Source: Selaginella moellendorffii
Lineage: Eukaryota > Streptophyta > Lycopodiopsida > Selaginellales > Selaginellaceae
DNA length: 64,000 nucleotides
Reading direction: 5' to 3'
Assembly: GCF_000143415.4 (NCBI RefSeq)
Contig: NW_003314317.1
Coordinates: 310,001-374,000 of the forward strand
Shown here: piece after piece, positions 11,492 through 23,038 of the stretch
How the letters are laid out: each line of letters opens with the position of its first letter
Numbering within the stretch: the first letter of the stretch is position 1
Notes under the pieces: generated by a model
Databases searched by the model: none
What the model was told of the DNA's origin: nothing
Seen by the model: the letters and a program-made list of their open reading frames with translations, nothing else
Translations under genes and position numbers: made by a program

Positions 11492-11630
11492 TGTCGAGAT
11501 GTCAGTCTCGATCAGCTGACGTGGCATGTCCACGTGGTCATGAGTCATGTCCCTTGAGTCATGTAAAAAGAGTCAGAACACAATGAACGAGCTCATAAGT
11601 GTTATGTCCATCCCTTTTTACACCAAAACA
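11492..11630 (+). repeat. Copia 3' LTR (139 bp)
   Basis: Starts TGTCGAGATG and ends CCAAAACA, followed by the GTGAT target repeat. It carries 7 nt (a partial repeat of gagtcatg) that the 5' LTR lacks. Confidence 0.95.
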
Positions 11631-14399
11631 GTGATCACCAGCGGTGACCCAGCATCAAGTGTTCCCGAGTATGATGCACCTGTACTCGAAGAGGATGACG
11701 AGCATGACTTGCAAGGAACTCCAGATGTAGCTAATCTTCTCTTGCAGCCGGTTGCTCCAATCGAGCTGGAGGATTCGTCCTCGCCAGCACCACCCTTGCA
11801 GCTCGAGGCAGTTCTCGCTAGCAGTCACGCGGCAGCGTCAAGTGTTCCCGAGTATGATCTACCACCATTACCTGTACAAACCCATGATTTGCAAGAGGTA
11901 ACTCAGAGAGCTTAGATGGTTTGCCTGGAACCGCACCAACCTTCTCTTGCAGCTAGAGGCGGTCATGGTTGGCACTGTGGATTCAGTTCGGTATACTTCT
12001 CTTTGTGGCAAGACACTTGCAATCGACGACGACAACGACGACAACGACGACAACCTGAGCTGGGAGGATATCCAGAGCTTCTCTCGGACCTGGACATTCC
12101 CGTCGGTGCAGCCACCGTCCAGAGCCGAATTGCATCTGGAGGTGGAGGAACTTAAGAAGCTAGTTGGAGAGTGGACTTGGAAGCTACCGACCACTCTTCA
12201 GTCGATAAAAGAAGAAATGTGGAGTAGGCTTTTGAACGCGGGCTTGGAGGACGTCCCAGGAATTATGGGAAGAACTCAAAAACTTCCTGGGGTGGCATCG
12301 ATTCCCAGTTATCAGTTCCCGACGGATGCTTCTGGAGGCAGCGCCAGGTCCTCCTATCTTCGTCTCCAACGAGAATGGATCTTCTCTGTTCCGCTGGGTG
12401 GATCGCTGCATAGCTCCACTGTGCGCACAACAAGATGGAGAAGAACAAGCTTCAGTCTTTTGGCAGAGGTTGAGAGGCGATGGCACCAGCAGCGTGAGAA
12501 AGCACAGGAGGCCTCCAGACAAGAATAGTGAAGGACAAGAACCTTCTGGCAGCAATGGCCGAGGAGTCATCCTACAAGGTATGTCTCTGTTGACAGGAAT
12601 TAGATATGTATTCGTACTAAGATCTACACTGAACAGGTGCTAAAGCGTCATGCAGCAGCAGGATCTCGAAAGTTGTTGAGGCAAGCTGATGTTTCATCGA
12701 CACCAGCTTCAGTCTTTTGGCGGAGCTTGCAAGGTGATGGTGTGGGAATGCACAGGAGGCTTCCATACAAGAATAGTGAAGAACTTGCAGCAGCAATGGC
12801 CGACAAGTCATCCTACAAGGTATGCCTCTGCTGACAGGAAGCAGATATATTCGTACTATATGCTGGATGGACATTGAACAGGTGCTAAAGTCCCATGCAG
12901 CCACAGGATTTCCATCTCAGAAGTTACTGGCTGGCGGCACTGGTGACACTAAGGAGGCTAGCAGCAATGCTTCACCACCACCAGCATCGCCACCACCTTT
13001 TATGTGGTGGTGGTTCCCTCGAAGCTTGGGCGAGGATGGTGGGAAGGCCAAGAGGATCAACACCGAAACGTTTCAAGAAGCTGAAGAGACTTCATTATCG
13101 ATCTCTCAGAGTTTAGTGTATGACGTCGGGGTGAGCAGCGGCAGTGCCAGTGATTTCATTGAGTTATTTGAAGGAGAAGGCATTAGCAGCAGTGATGCCT
13201 TCCTGAACTCGCTGTTGGAAGGCGAAGGTGGCAGCAGCAGCAGCAATGCGTATCTTCAGCTGGCTTCCTCCAATGGTCTCAACTTGCAAGCGACGGCTGT
13301 GGCGGCAACTCCGCTGCTTCTTCCAATCCTTGCCGGGCTGCTGGTTGCGCTGCTCCTCCTCTTCTTTCTCTACTTCCTCTTGGGGTGGGGGAGGAGGAAG
13401 AGAGGGCTCCTGCCTCACTGAGTTCCAGCTTTCGATGCAAATGCATCAGGATGTGCAGTGGACGGGATCAAGTTGTCGCAGGCATGGCTAGGTACTTGGA
13501 TCAAAACTTGAAGCCGGTGGCTTAACACTCCGTGACCCCCATCGGGAGTGATAAAACTTTGGTGGCAGGTTTTCATCGGCTGGAGAGAAGGTGGCTCTAG
13601 CGTCATCAAGGCAAGAAGTGAGCGGAGATATCTTACAAAACAGAGGTTGCTGGTGGTTCTGGAGCTTTGTCTGGTCATACACAACTTTCTATACCAATTG
13701 ATGGTGTAAGTGCAAGCTAGGAAGAAAGATCATATACTGAGTGTTTGTAGAATTTAAACATTGCTGATTCAGAAAAACAGTTTTTTGTTTTCTTCGAGGC
13801 TTGGTGGGAAGCAAAAAAAGTTGCATGACTAGAAGTAACACTTGGATGGCAAGATGAGTTACTACCCTATGTGAGAGGTAAATGGAAGAAAGCACAGTTA
13901 CATTGCTTGTGAAAGGATTCGTGCAAAGCCTTCTCTTGTGCGTCTCTTCCTGTCTCCAGTCTTTGCTCACTTGGTTATGGCCTGAAAGATGAACGAAAAA
14001 AAGAATAGCTCTTAACCAGTGAGCGAGATTTCATAGATGGTAGTGCAAGTGTTAACATTATTAAATGCTCAGTATACAAAATGATGGGACTTGGACCAAT
14101 TTAATTAGTATCCTTTAAAGTCAAAATGACTAATGACAAAAGTGTGTAACCATTTGGAACCATCCACAACATCCTAATCAAGATCAACAATCAAAAGTTC
14201 AAAGTGACTTTCATCATATTCAAGATGGATAAAGAATATCGTTCTTATGAAGTATTTCTTGGATGAACTTAGCTCAAGATAGTTAATGTTGTCATATACT
14301 GGCAGAAGAGCATAATTGCCTTTGGAAAGCATCAAAAACCCCCTTGAATCTCCATAAGTACAACAAAGAAAATTCCAAAGAAATTCTGACCAAATATTA

Positions 14400-17300
14400 T
14401 TCAACACTACAATTGGAATGAATGCCTTAACAACTATGAAGAAGTATAAATTATAAAGGCAGACCTAGAATTAAAGTCCCTTGTCGAAGTTGATCTCAAT
14501 TGAGTTATTCCAAAGCCTAATTCAATTTGCTCAACGAAACTTGAAACTCAAGAAACTCAACTTAAGGAAAACTCCTAACTTAAGAAAATTCAACACTTAA
14601 GATTACATCAACAGAGATCAAGAAATAGTATGACCAACTAGGAATTAAACCTGAGCATCTCTAACTAATTTAGCAATAAATCAACCTCAAGGAAGAACTA
14701 CAAAAAGGCTCTTAACTCAAACTAATTCTCAATCTTGAAGAACCAACTAAAGAAATCAGCTCAAGAACCAAAGATGAACCATGGAAGTTTCATATCACTA
14801 GAGATCTAGATCACATCTTTAGAGATAGAGCAATTGACATTTTAAAGAAGTATAAAGATATTTTTGCTTGGTCTTACATAAATTTGAGAAGAATCTCTCC
14901 CGAGATCTGTATACATCAAATTGAACTTCTTCTTCAGACTGTACTACGGAAACAATCAACATACCAAATGAACCTCAACATGCAATTGAAAGTCAAAGAA
15001 ACACTTGATAAACTCAAGCAAGTCGGTTTCATTTACCCAATCCAAAATCTAGAATAGTTATTACCACTAGTCATTGTTTTTAAGAAGAACAATAAACTCA
15101 TGATCCATCTTAACTACAAAAAGCTCAATAACACCATATGGAAAAACACATTCTCAATTCCCTTTTCTAATGAGATTTTTGACACAATTGTGAGATACAA
15201 AATATACTCATTCCTTGACAGTTTCTAAGGATACAATTAAGTTTATATTGCACCTAAAGATTTGTACAAGATAGCTTTCATTAGTCTATAAGGCACTTAT
15301 ATGTATATCTATATATGCCATTTGATTTTTTTAACACACCATTTACTTTCCAAAGAATTATCATTGACACTTTTAGAGAATACCTTACCAGATTCATGTG
15401 AGTTTGCATAGATAACTTCAGTGCTTTCAACAGCAAAGAACACCATCTTTACTATCTTGAGAAAGGCTTTATCAGATATCATTGCCTTGAATCTTGAGAA
15501 ATGCAATTTCTTCCCTGAAGTCTGGAGTTCTACTTCGATGTGTCATTTGCAAAGAAAGCATCCTCATTAACAAAGACAAGACTTTCATTATCACCAATAT
15601 GCAACATCCAACAAATATCGCCAAACTTTGAACTTTCCTTGGCAAAATAAGATACCATCGACAATTCATCAAAATTATACAAAGATCACTAAACCACTCA
15701 CCCAGCTCTTCAAGAAGAATCAAGTCTATAAATGGACTCAAAAATGTTAAAAACCTTTCAACACAATTAAGAATTCATTAACAAAAACTTTAATATTTGT
15801 TTAACAAAATTGGAGCAAAGATTTCAACATTCAAGTCGACACCTCCAACTATGCAATTAGAGTGATTCTTTCACGATAATAAAAAAATTACAAAATTAAC
15901 CAATCTACTACACAAGTCAAAGACTCAATTCAACTTAGATGAACTACACCACCACAGAAAAAGAAGTTCTTGGAATGGTTTACACACTCTAGAAATTTTG
16001 ACATTACCTTCTCGGCAACAAAGTAAAAATCATGATCGACTATAAAACACTTCTATACCTTTTTAACAAAACCATCCTCAACACCAAAATTGCCTAATAG
16101 TTCTTACTCCTTCAAGAATATAACTTCAAGATCATTTATAAGCCCAACAAATAACACAAACAAGCTGACCACTTTAGCCATATTATGATAGGTGAACAAC
16201 CAAAGTATAACGAGGATAACTTCCCCAACTCCAACATCTTGTAAATCCATACTTCATCAACCTAGATACAAGACATCTACCACTACCTAACAACAATGAA
16301 AATACCAAACTAATACATTACTTCTGACCAACACAAGCAATTCATTTTAAAGATAAGACCATATTCAGTCATGAGAGGAAGACTATACAAGAAAAGATGA
16401 GACAATGTATTATGAAGATGTGTACAACCTAAAGAAACTCAAGATTTACTTGAAGAAGCTCATTGTAGATAAGCAAGAAGACACTTTGCAAAAGAAATCA
16501 CAACTCAAAAAATTTTCCAAGCTAAACTTTAGCGGCCAACACTCTAAAATGATTCAGCAAAATTTTGTTATGAATATAACATTTATTCAAGAACCAAGCA
16601 TGTGCCAAAAATGTAGAATCAAGGACTTCATCCAACAACTTCTCTCAAACCACTTTAGCAATTTTGTAGAACCACTTACAACAAGTTCAAAATGAAACAA
16701 ATATATCCTCATAACTACTAATTACATAACAAAGTGGGTTGAAGCTCAATTAATAAATGCTGCAATAGGGAAAAACACAGTAAAGGTCATCTATAAAAAC
16801 ATCATCACAAGGAACAGTTTACCTCAAGAATTTGTTATAAATCGAGAAACACACTTCATTAACAAGACCACCAATATTTTAACTCAAGAATTCACAATCA
16901 AGCATAAGGCTTTAACACTATACTATCCTCAAGGAAATGGTCAAACCTACAAACAAGACCCTACAAAATATATTCAAAAGGGATCATGAAGATAAATAAA
17001 AAAGACTGGGACAATCGTATCCACAATGCCCTTATCAAACTATTTATAAGCTTTTAACAAATTTGACATCATTTAAGCTTGCTTACAGCTTGACACCACT
17101 TAAGTACATCATTCTTTCATTGCGAATGGCAATACTCTATGTGATCAACCAAGAAGAATCAGTGACCAATGATAGAAAAGCTTAACAAAAAACAACTATA
17201 AGCAATTTGGACACTTAAAACCATTCAAGCTAAAAGAAAAGCTAACCATGACAAAAAAAGACAACTCAAGAAAAGTGAAGAATTCAAGGTTAGAGATCAA

Positions 17301-17880
17301 GTTTTATAATTTCAAGGAAATATAGAGAAAATCAACTCAAAGATACAATCAAGATGGGAAGGACAACATTTAAACCCTATGGATTTTTTCTAAAATTGTT
17401 TTCTTTAATTACTTATAACTTCCCACTGGTGAAGAGTGATTGACATTAATTCCATGCATGAAGGAAATCCACTAAAGTGTATCAAGGTACTTGAGAACTA
17501 CAATAGTGGATTTTTTTTTACAAATGAGCAATGTGATTGACGAAGCTAAGCTGCAATTCAAGTTTTTGATCTCCACACTAGAGATGTGTAAGTCCACAAC
17601 TTTTGCCAGTAAAGCAATTATGATTCTCTATGATGACTTGTAATACAAGACACATTGCAAACTACCTCTATGACAAGCTTATCAAGGAACTTCATATCAC
17701 AATGACAATGATCCAAGATAGCCTCAAATGCAAAACCTCATCCCTACATTGCAGCACTCATTCTAAAGCTCAACACCACCATTTTACTACAAATCAAAGA
17801 GACAACAACAAATAATAGCAATAAAAGATTGAGGAAAGCCACAAACATAGAGACATTATAAACACGAAGAAAAGGGGAAT
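14400..17880 (+). mobile_element. Decayed Ty3/Gypsy retrotransposon relic
   Basis: No long open frame survives, but piecewise translation on the plus strand gives Gypsy pol in the correct order. Reverse transcriptase: 'KKYKDIFAWSY' near 14,850, 'FSLDSF*GYN*VYIAP'-type text near 15,220, and a 'PFDFFNTPFTFQR' block at 15,316 followed by a degraded catalytic box reading CIDN. Connection: 'TFLGKIRYHRQFIK' near 15,630 and 'KPLTQLFKKN' near 15,690. RNase H: 'YLLGNKVKIMIDYKTL' near 16,005. Integrase: 'HFAKE' near 16,480, 'KWVEAQ' near 16,732 and 'ETHFINK' near 16,846. Many stops look like CAA to TAA changes. The strand is A-rich and G-poor. A purine run near 17,866-17,878 followed by TGTGC could be the polypurine tract and start of a 3' LTR; I found no matching 5' LTR. 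Confidence 0.82.
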
Positions 17881-18700
17881 GTGCTTAAAAAATATGAGAC
17901 AATTTCCCATTAACAGTAAATTATCATTAGGATCCGTCCCCACAAAATAAAGAAAATCATCCTTAAAGCAATATTGAAAATGTAAATACTTATATAACAA
18001 GTCATCAATAAATAATGCAAAATTCTCAAACTTATTATAAAGCCTTTAGCCTCACTAGGACTCAATAAATTTGTCACATTAGGCTTGGCTTTGGGGTGAC
18101 CTTTGAAGTGTTGAGGTAAGTCATATATAACATGTTTATAGTGTGAGTATACACTTTCATATAACCTAGTAGAAAGCATCACATGATTGGGGAGAAATCT
18201 AGATAACTACACTCCCTTCCAACTTCTTTATGCATTAATGCTGTGCATCCAATTTAGCTCAGGCAACTAGCATTGAAGGCCTAAATTCCACTTTGCAGCT
18301 CCAACCAGCTCTTGGAGCTCAAGGAGACTAGAGAGCATGCAGCCCTGCACAATTGACTATACCAGCAATAACTCATTTGTCAGCAAAGGAAGACACATGG
18401 GTCAACTTTTCAGACAGGGATCTCATCTGGCTTTAAAATATCTGAACCCATCAACCAAAGCTAGAACCAGCTTGGAGCGGCCCATTTCAGGTGAAAAGCA
18501 TCACTGGTGCAAAGTTTATTTTACGTTCAAGTGATAGATGAATCCCTTCAACAGGGTTCATCTTCAATGCTATTACATATAACAGCAGCAACATACACAT
18601 AGAGGTTATCTAGTTCTTCATTTTTGCTTCACCACGCAGCCCCATCATGAAAAGTCTCAAAAAAAGCTCATGCATCTATGAGTTTTATTCATATCAAAAC
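17880..18700. other. AT-rich intergenic DNA
   Basis: No coding signal, RNA gene or clear repeat is visible. The first part may be a 3' LTR of the Gypsy relic, but no second copy is present to prove it. Confidence 0.4.
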
Positions 18701-18719
18701 ACTTCTAACAAGTCCCCTC

Positions 18720-20450
18720 TTCTTCCTAATGGGTGGAGTAGCGTATTGCTCTAACGTGCCTTTTTTCACAACATTCAGAGTGCGGATATATGGGGATATT
18801 CCCTCGAGATGCATATGTGGATGAGCTCCGGATACTTCTCTTCTATGTCCAGCTTGGCCACCGTCAGCAATCTCCAACTTCAAACTCGTACAGCTGCTGC
18901 TCAGCCACATCTTACAGTGAGGCAAAACTATCGCCATGTGTTGTGCTTGAAGCAAGCAAAGGCACTTCCGAGCATGCAGTAACGCAATGAAACCGAACCC
19001 AGAAAATCCAGCCGGCATGCTGTTTGGTAGAGCGTTACTTTCCTGGTCCCAATCGCCGACCACTCGATAACCGGGCATATGTTGTAGTTGCATGATCGAG
19101 GAGCTTGCCTCGCTCGGCAGAAGAAGACGCAGCATCCAGGTATAATTCGGCCAGGAAAAACCCCAGTGCCTGGTACACATTTCCAGCTCGAGAAGAAGCT
19201 CGCTTTGCTCCTTTCAGTCTATACCACTGCTGGAAACGCGCTCGAGAATACCGTATCCAACGTGATATAGTCCACTGTCTTGCATAAACTGCGTCACCTC
19301 ACTAGCTGAGACCGAGCTCTCAGAAGCCGGATATGCCAAGCAGCCGTCTACGCAGGGCGCGATACCTGAAGCCTCGGGATCGACTTCGACCTCTAAACGC
19401 GAGCTGTCGATGATGAAAGGTTGTGTCAAGCTCTTGGGACAATCGGCCACCGCCTCCTCGCCTTTGATCAGGATCCGTAGCCGAGTGCTTCGACGTTCGT
19501 GTGCATGGCTGTCTTCGACTTCTGAGAAGAAGATCATCTGTCAGCTTGGCAGAAGTCTCGCTGCTGCTCCATCGGGACCTTGCACCGAGAAGAGAACGCG
19601 AGAATTGGCAAGATAGCAGCCGCTCTTCTCTTTGAGCTCCTCACTCTTCAAAACCTTCCATTCCTGCCTGTTTTGCAGTGACTCCAGAGTAGCCTTGATA
19701 AGGAAAAGCCAAGACGGCTCCTCAAGTACTGCTTCCTCTTTTCCTCTTGGTTGTATCCGGGACAACGTCGAGCTTCCTCTTCCGCTGAAACGAAAGGTTG
19801 GGATGTGCCGGTTCCAAACTGTCCATCCCCGAAATGCCGGTGCCATGGTGCTTGCCTTCAATAACTCTCTTGGTATGAAGCGCGCGAGTGTGCGAAGGAT
19901 GGAAACGTTTCACGACTGAGATGCAGCCTGTCTCGTCTCCAATGGCGATCAAAACTTCGACAAGTTTCTCCATGCGCCTTGCAACTCCCTGATAGGAAGA
20001 ACACCATATATTCTTACAGTGTTGCAGAAAAAAGCCATCGCAAGTAAGAACTCAAAGAAGAAATTTCGAAAGCAAAGCTTTCACCAAGTGTTTGAAGTCA
20101 CCTGTGATTTGATTGACAAAGGATCGCCTGGAAGGTAAATTTCTAGGGTTTCTCGATGGCGGAGTTTTTGGCGCTTCGATGCCACGCGTGCAAAATGTTC
20201 CAGGTACTTGAGAATCTTTTCTTGAGTTTTTGATCGAGCTAGCCACGCGTTTGCAGGTGAAGCCACGGAAGAAATCCAGCAACAAATGGTGTTGTAGCGT
20301 TTGCAATGAGGTCCCCGCTTTGTAGAGCTTCGGGAGATGAGACTCCTGCGCAGAGAGAAAGCCGATTCTCTGCGTGACACCTGTATGCGATCTATCAACG
20401 AGAGTAGAAGCCGATTGGAGCCTTCGCCCCCACAAAAGAAGTGCAGGTTA
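18720..20450 (-). pseudogene. Diverged partial copy of the A/B repeat gene
   Basis: Shorter and more diverged than A and B, in the same orientation, matching roughly 2,600-4,070 of copy A. Shared minus-strand blocks include 'HMPGYRVVGDWDQESNAL' (about 19,050), 'GLYHVGYGILERVSS' (about 19,230), and 'GTGISGMDS' with a basic 'KRKLDVVPDTTKRKRG' run (about 19,750-19,850). An in-frame TGA separates two otherwise continuous blocks near 19,540. This is an older paralogue of the unknown minus-strand family, probably non-functional. Confidence 0.5.
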
Positions 20451-20493
20451 GAAGCGTCGTCGCTCTACGGGAGCTCCCAAAAACCCTAATTCA

Positions 20494-21709
20494 TTGAAGA
20501 GAGACCAAGGGGAAAGAAATGTATCGCATCGCAGGCGTTTCCCGCATGATCCGGAAGCGGCAGCGCCGAGAGTCTCCGCCAAAGCTCTTTTCTTCCCGAG
20601 CGCACTTGCCCATGGGCACGCACTTGCCACGGGCACGCACTTGCCCACGGCGGCAACTGCTGGCAAAGAGATTTCAAAGAAGCGAATGGAAGACGAGAAG
20701 ACGTGGGTGTGGAACTGCGTCATCAGAGACTACGGCATGCTTGGCCGAGTCGAGTGCACTCGAGAGGCATTTCTGCAGTGTCCAGCTAGGAACTTCCTGA
20801 GCTGGAAGCTCCTTGCGGACGCATATGCCCACAAGGGGCATTACTGGAAAGTACTAGAGATTGAAGACAAGATCCCGGCTGTGATGTATCAGCTTGCTCC
20901 GCCTCCTCCTTCTTCAGCATCCATCTTTGATGCTGTTTCTCTGTACCAGAAAGGCAAGAGGTGGGCAGCATGGGAACTTCTTCAATGAGGAAAATGGAAG
21001 GAAGCTTCTTTTTTTGGCATTGGGCAAATACAAGACAGTTTCTATGCTTCTTGTGTTCACTTCCCTCTTGACTTATGGCAATGTCCAGCTTTTCAAGCTA
21101 ATTCGGACCATGATAGAAGGATCTTCACTGACTGAAGAAAGCCTCATCCATCTAGCATGCTGCCAGGGCACTTGAGGTGTTTCAGGCGTTCCAGTGGAAG
21201 CTACGCGAGCTGCGAAGGAACTAGCCACTGAGGGCGTTCCAGTGGAAGCTCCGCGAGCTGCGAAGGAACCAGTCACTTAGGGCGTCGCAGTCACTCAGGG
21301 TGTTCCAATGGAACCAGCCACTCAGGGCGGTCCAATGGAAGCGCGAGCTGCGCGTGAGCGTCTCGAGGCTTTGTACATCAAGGCCTCATTCTGTGTGTTT
21401 GGCGAGGATATGCGGCTAAAGCTGAAGGCTCTGAAGACGCTCAGAGCAATGCGAATTGCTGGGGCTCACTGTGGGGACTTACTGCTGGAACAAGGAAATA
21501 GCCCAGCAGATAACTACGCAAAGACACTGGCAATCCATGCCATATTAGAGGCGGAGCAGCTGATGGCTCTTGGTAACGTGCCTAAAGAGTGCCGGCCATT
21601 CGTGAACGCTCTCAAGAGTGTCCTTGCAAAGCTGAGAGACGACGGTGTCACGCTACGACCCGGGGCTTGTGAATGTACAGTTTTTTACCAAGAGACGACA
21701 ACGTTATAG
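20494..21709 (+). pseudogene. PPR-like protein gene, copy B, broken
   Basis: Same gene as 3-1,130, with more of the 5' side visible. The frame is open from about 20,494 through the PPR-like units. An 11-nt deletion after 'WAAWELLQ' (near 20,985) produces a TGA. A second deletion near 21,170 removes a lysine-rich segment and leaves another TGA, and a TAG interrupts the GVP repeat tract near 21,278. The 3' part is open from 21,308 to 21,709. It is therefore a pseudogene unless extensively respliced. Confidence 0.65.
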
Positions 21710-22386
21710 TAGGATTTTAACTCTTCTATGATGCTATGATGGCTGAGCATGGTGTCAGTGCCTCTAGCCTACGTTGTAAGTTTTGCGAAACAGGCAGCGC
21801 TGACACCAGCTCAGGTGCATGCGTGGTTATTATCGTCTGGACAAGTCTAGCTTTGGGCCGGTCTCACTGTGCCTCTCCAGTTCCCGGCACGGCACTCGTA
21901 TGGCATCAATGAGCTCGCGTTTCTGACCGGAACATGTCCTGAGAGATATCAATGTTTTGGTTACGAAAGCTGGGCTGCCACTGCCGGAGGAGAGCTTCAG
22001 CGCGGTCACTCCGGAGGGACTTGCCAGCGTTGAAGGGGCCTTACCTGGAAATGCGTTGCTCAGGGCTGGAGTGATCGGGCTCTCTGTTCAAGGCAGTCCT
22101 TGAGATTTGGAAACATCTTTTGGCGTCCTCCAGGAGTTGTGTCGTCGAGCTTCGAACATACGGTGTTCGTGGCATCTTCACCTCCTCGAGCTCGATATCT
22201 AGATGAGGGGCAGCCGTGCGTGGAAGTCCTCAGCGCTGGGAACTCCAAGGAGGCATGAGCGTGGCGGAAGTGGAACGGATCTAGCACGATTGGTGTGTGC
22301 AGGGAGCACTCTTTTTCCTTTTCTCTGTTTTGTTCCGGTGCTCCTTACTATAATATATCTAACGCTTGAAACTAACCAAAACCAAA

Positions 22387-23000
22387 CTAGACCTCAGACC
22401 TCACCATAACCGCTAGACCTCTCCACGTGGACAAGTTTGCAACCAAAGTTCTAGACATGGAGGGAGCTAGAATGCCAAGTTCGTCACAATTGCGCTGCCT
22501 ATCAACATCCTCAAATCGCCTGGGCTCGCACCTCCTCACCACGATCTTCTGCGCTGCTCCACGGTTCCCATGAAACATCCACACTCCCGCGACCGTATTC
22601 CTTGGTCCGCTCCACCAGCTGGTTATACACGTCGGGCTCGTAGCAGCTGTTCGCCGAGAAATCCATTTCCCATGGCCTCTCCCGCAGCATGCACACGGTG
22701 CTCGAAGCTCCCCAGCCGGACACTCCCGTGCAAACATCAGAGCAGTAGCAGCAGCAGCAGCAGGACTATTACAGTGGCTTCAAACCGCAGCATCACTTCC
22801 CTTCCCCGATGTGATTCATCTCCTGCGCATCCAAACAAATCCTGCTCCATACGCTCCAACTTTCCACGGACGAGCTCGGCCAAACTTGGGCATTTACATC
22901 AGCCGCTTGACGTCCCGCTTGACGTCTTCTTGCTTGAGAGCAGCGGCACACCCTGAAAGCTCCTGACTTTCCTCGGGGCTCCAAGTTCTCAGCTCCTCGT
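22387..23000 (-). pseudogene. Copy B of the decayed 315-aa paralogue
   Basis: Counterpart of 1,941-2,600. The blocks 'MDFSANSCYEPDVYNQLVE' and 'QEDVKRDVKRLM' are retained in different frames. Compared with A there are small indels, including an extra segment near 22,935-22,980. No complete frame. Confidence 0.5.
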
Positions 23001-23038
23001 CGTCTCCGCTGCAAGCGCTTCCTGGTGATAGCAAAGGA

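Larger units (their letters stand above)
6968..11635 (+). mobile_element. Ty1/Copia LTR retrotransposon with target duplication
   Basis: The element proper spans 6,973-11,630 (4,658 bp). It begins TGTCGAGATG and ends CCAAAACA, with LTRs of 132 and 139 bp and a GTGAT duplication at 6,968-6,972 and 11,631-11,635. Copy B at about 27,350-27,375 shows the uninterrupted site, which fixes the boundaries. Internal order is gag, protease, integrase, reverse transcriptase, RNase H, the order typical of Copia. The LTRs differ by three substitutions and one 7-nt indel, so the insertion is fairly young, but the polyprotein carries frameshifts, small deletions and a nonsense codon, so it is not autonomous. 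Confidence 0.96.
6705..13421 (+). pseudogene. Acidic membrane-protein gene, copy A, split by Copia
   Basis: This is the copy A version of the intact gene at 60,210-62,175 (minus). Exon 1 starts at ATG 6,705 ('MEALALAFSWLRRAPAQ'), followed by an intron from gtgtgtac to gggcag. Exon 2 is interrupted at 6,972 by a Copia element and resumes at 11,631. Exon 3 (from about 11,953) has lost 11 nt near 12,250 relative to copy C, which shifts the frame. The last exon is open and ends in a hydrophobic segment with a basic tail at 13,421. The gene therefore carries two independent lesions, the insertion and the frameshift. Function is unknown. Confidence 0.75.
1..14030 (+). repeat. Segmental duplication, copy A
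   Basis: This segment is repeated in the same orientation at about 20,609-29,570. Base 1 corresponds to base 20,609, and the copies stay clearly alignable (long identical runs with scattered substitutions and small indels) until about 14,030 and 29,570. There they separate after the shared stretch 'cttaaccagtgagcgag'. Copy A continues beyond the left window edge. It is longer than copy B mainly because of a Copia insertion of about 4.66 kb. Immediately right of the break lies the Gypsy relic, which may have replaced the end of copy A. The divergence looks like a few percent by eye; I did not compute it. Confidence 0.9.
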
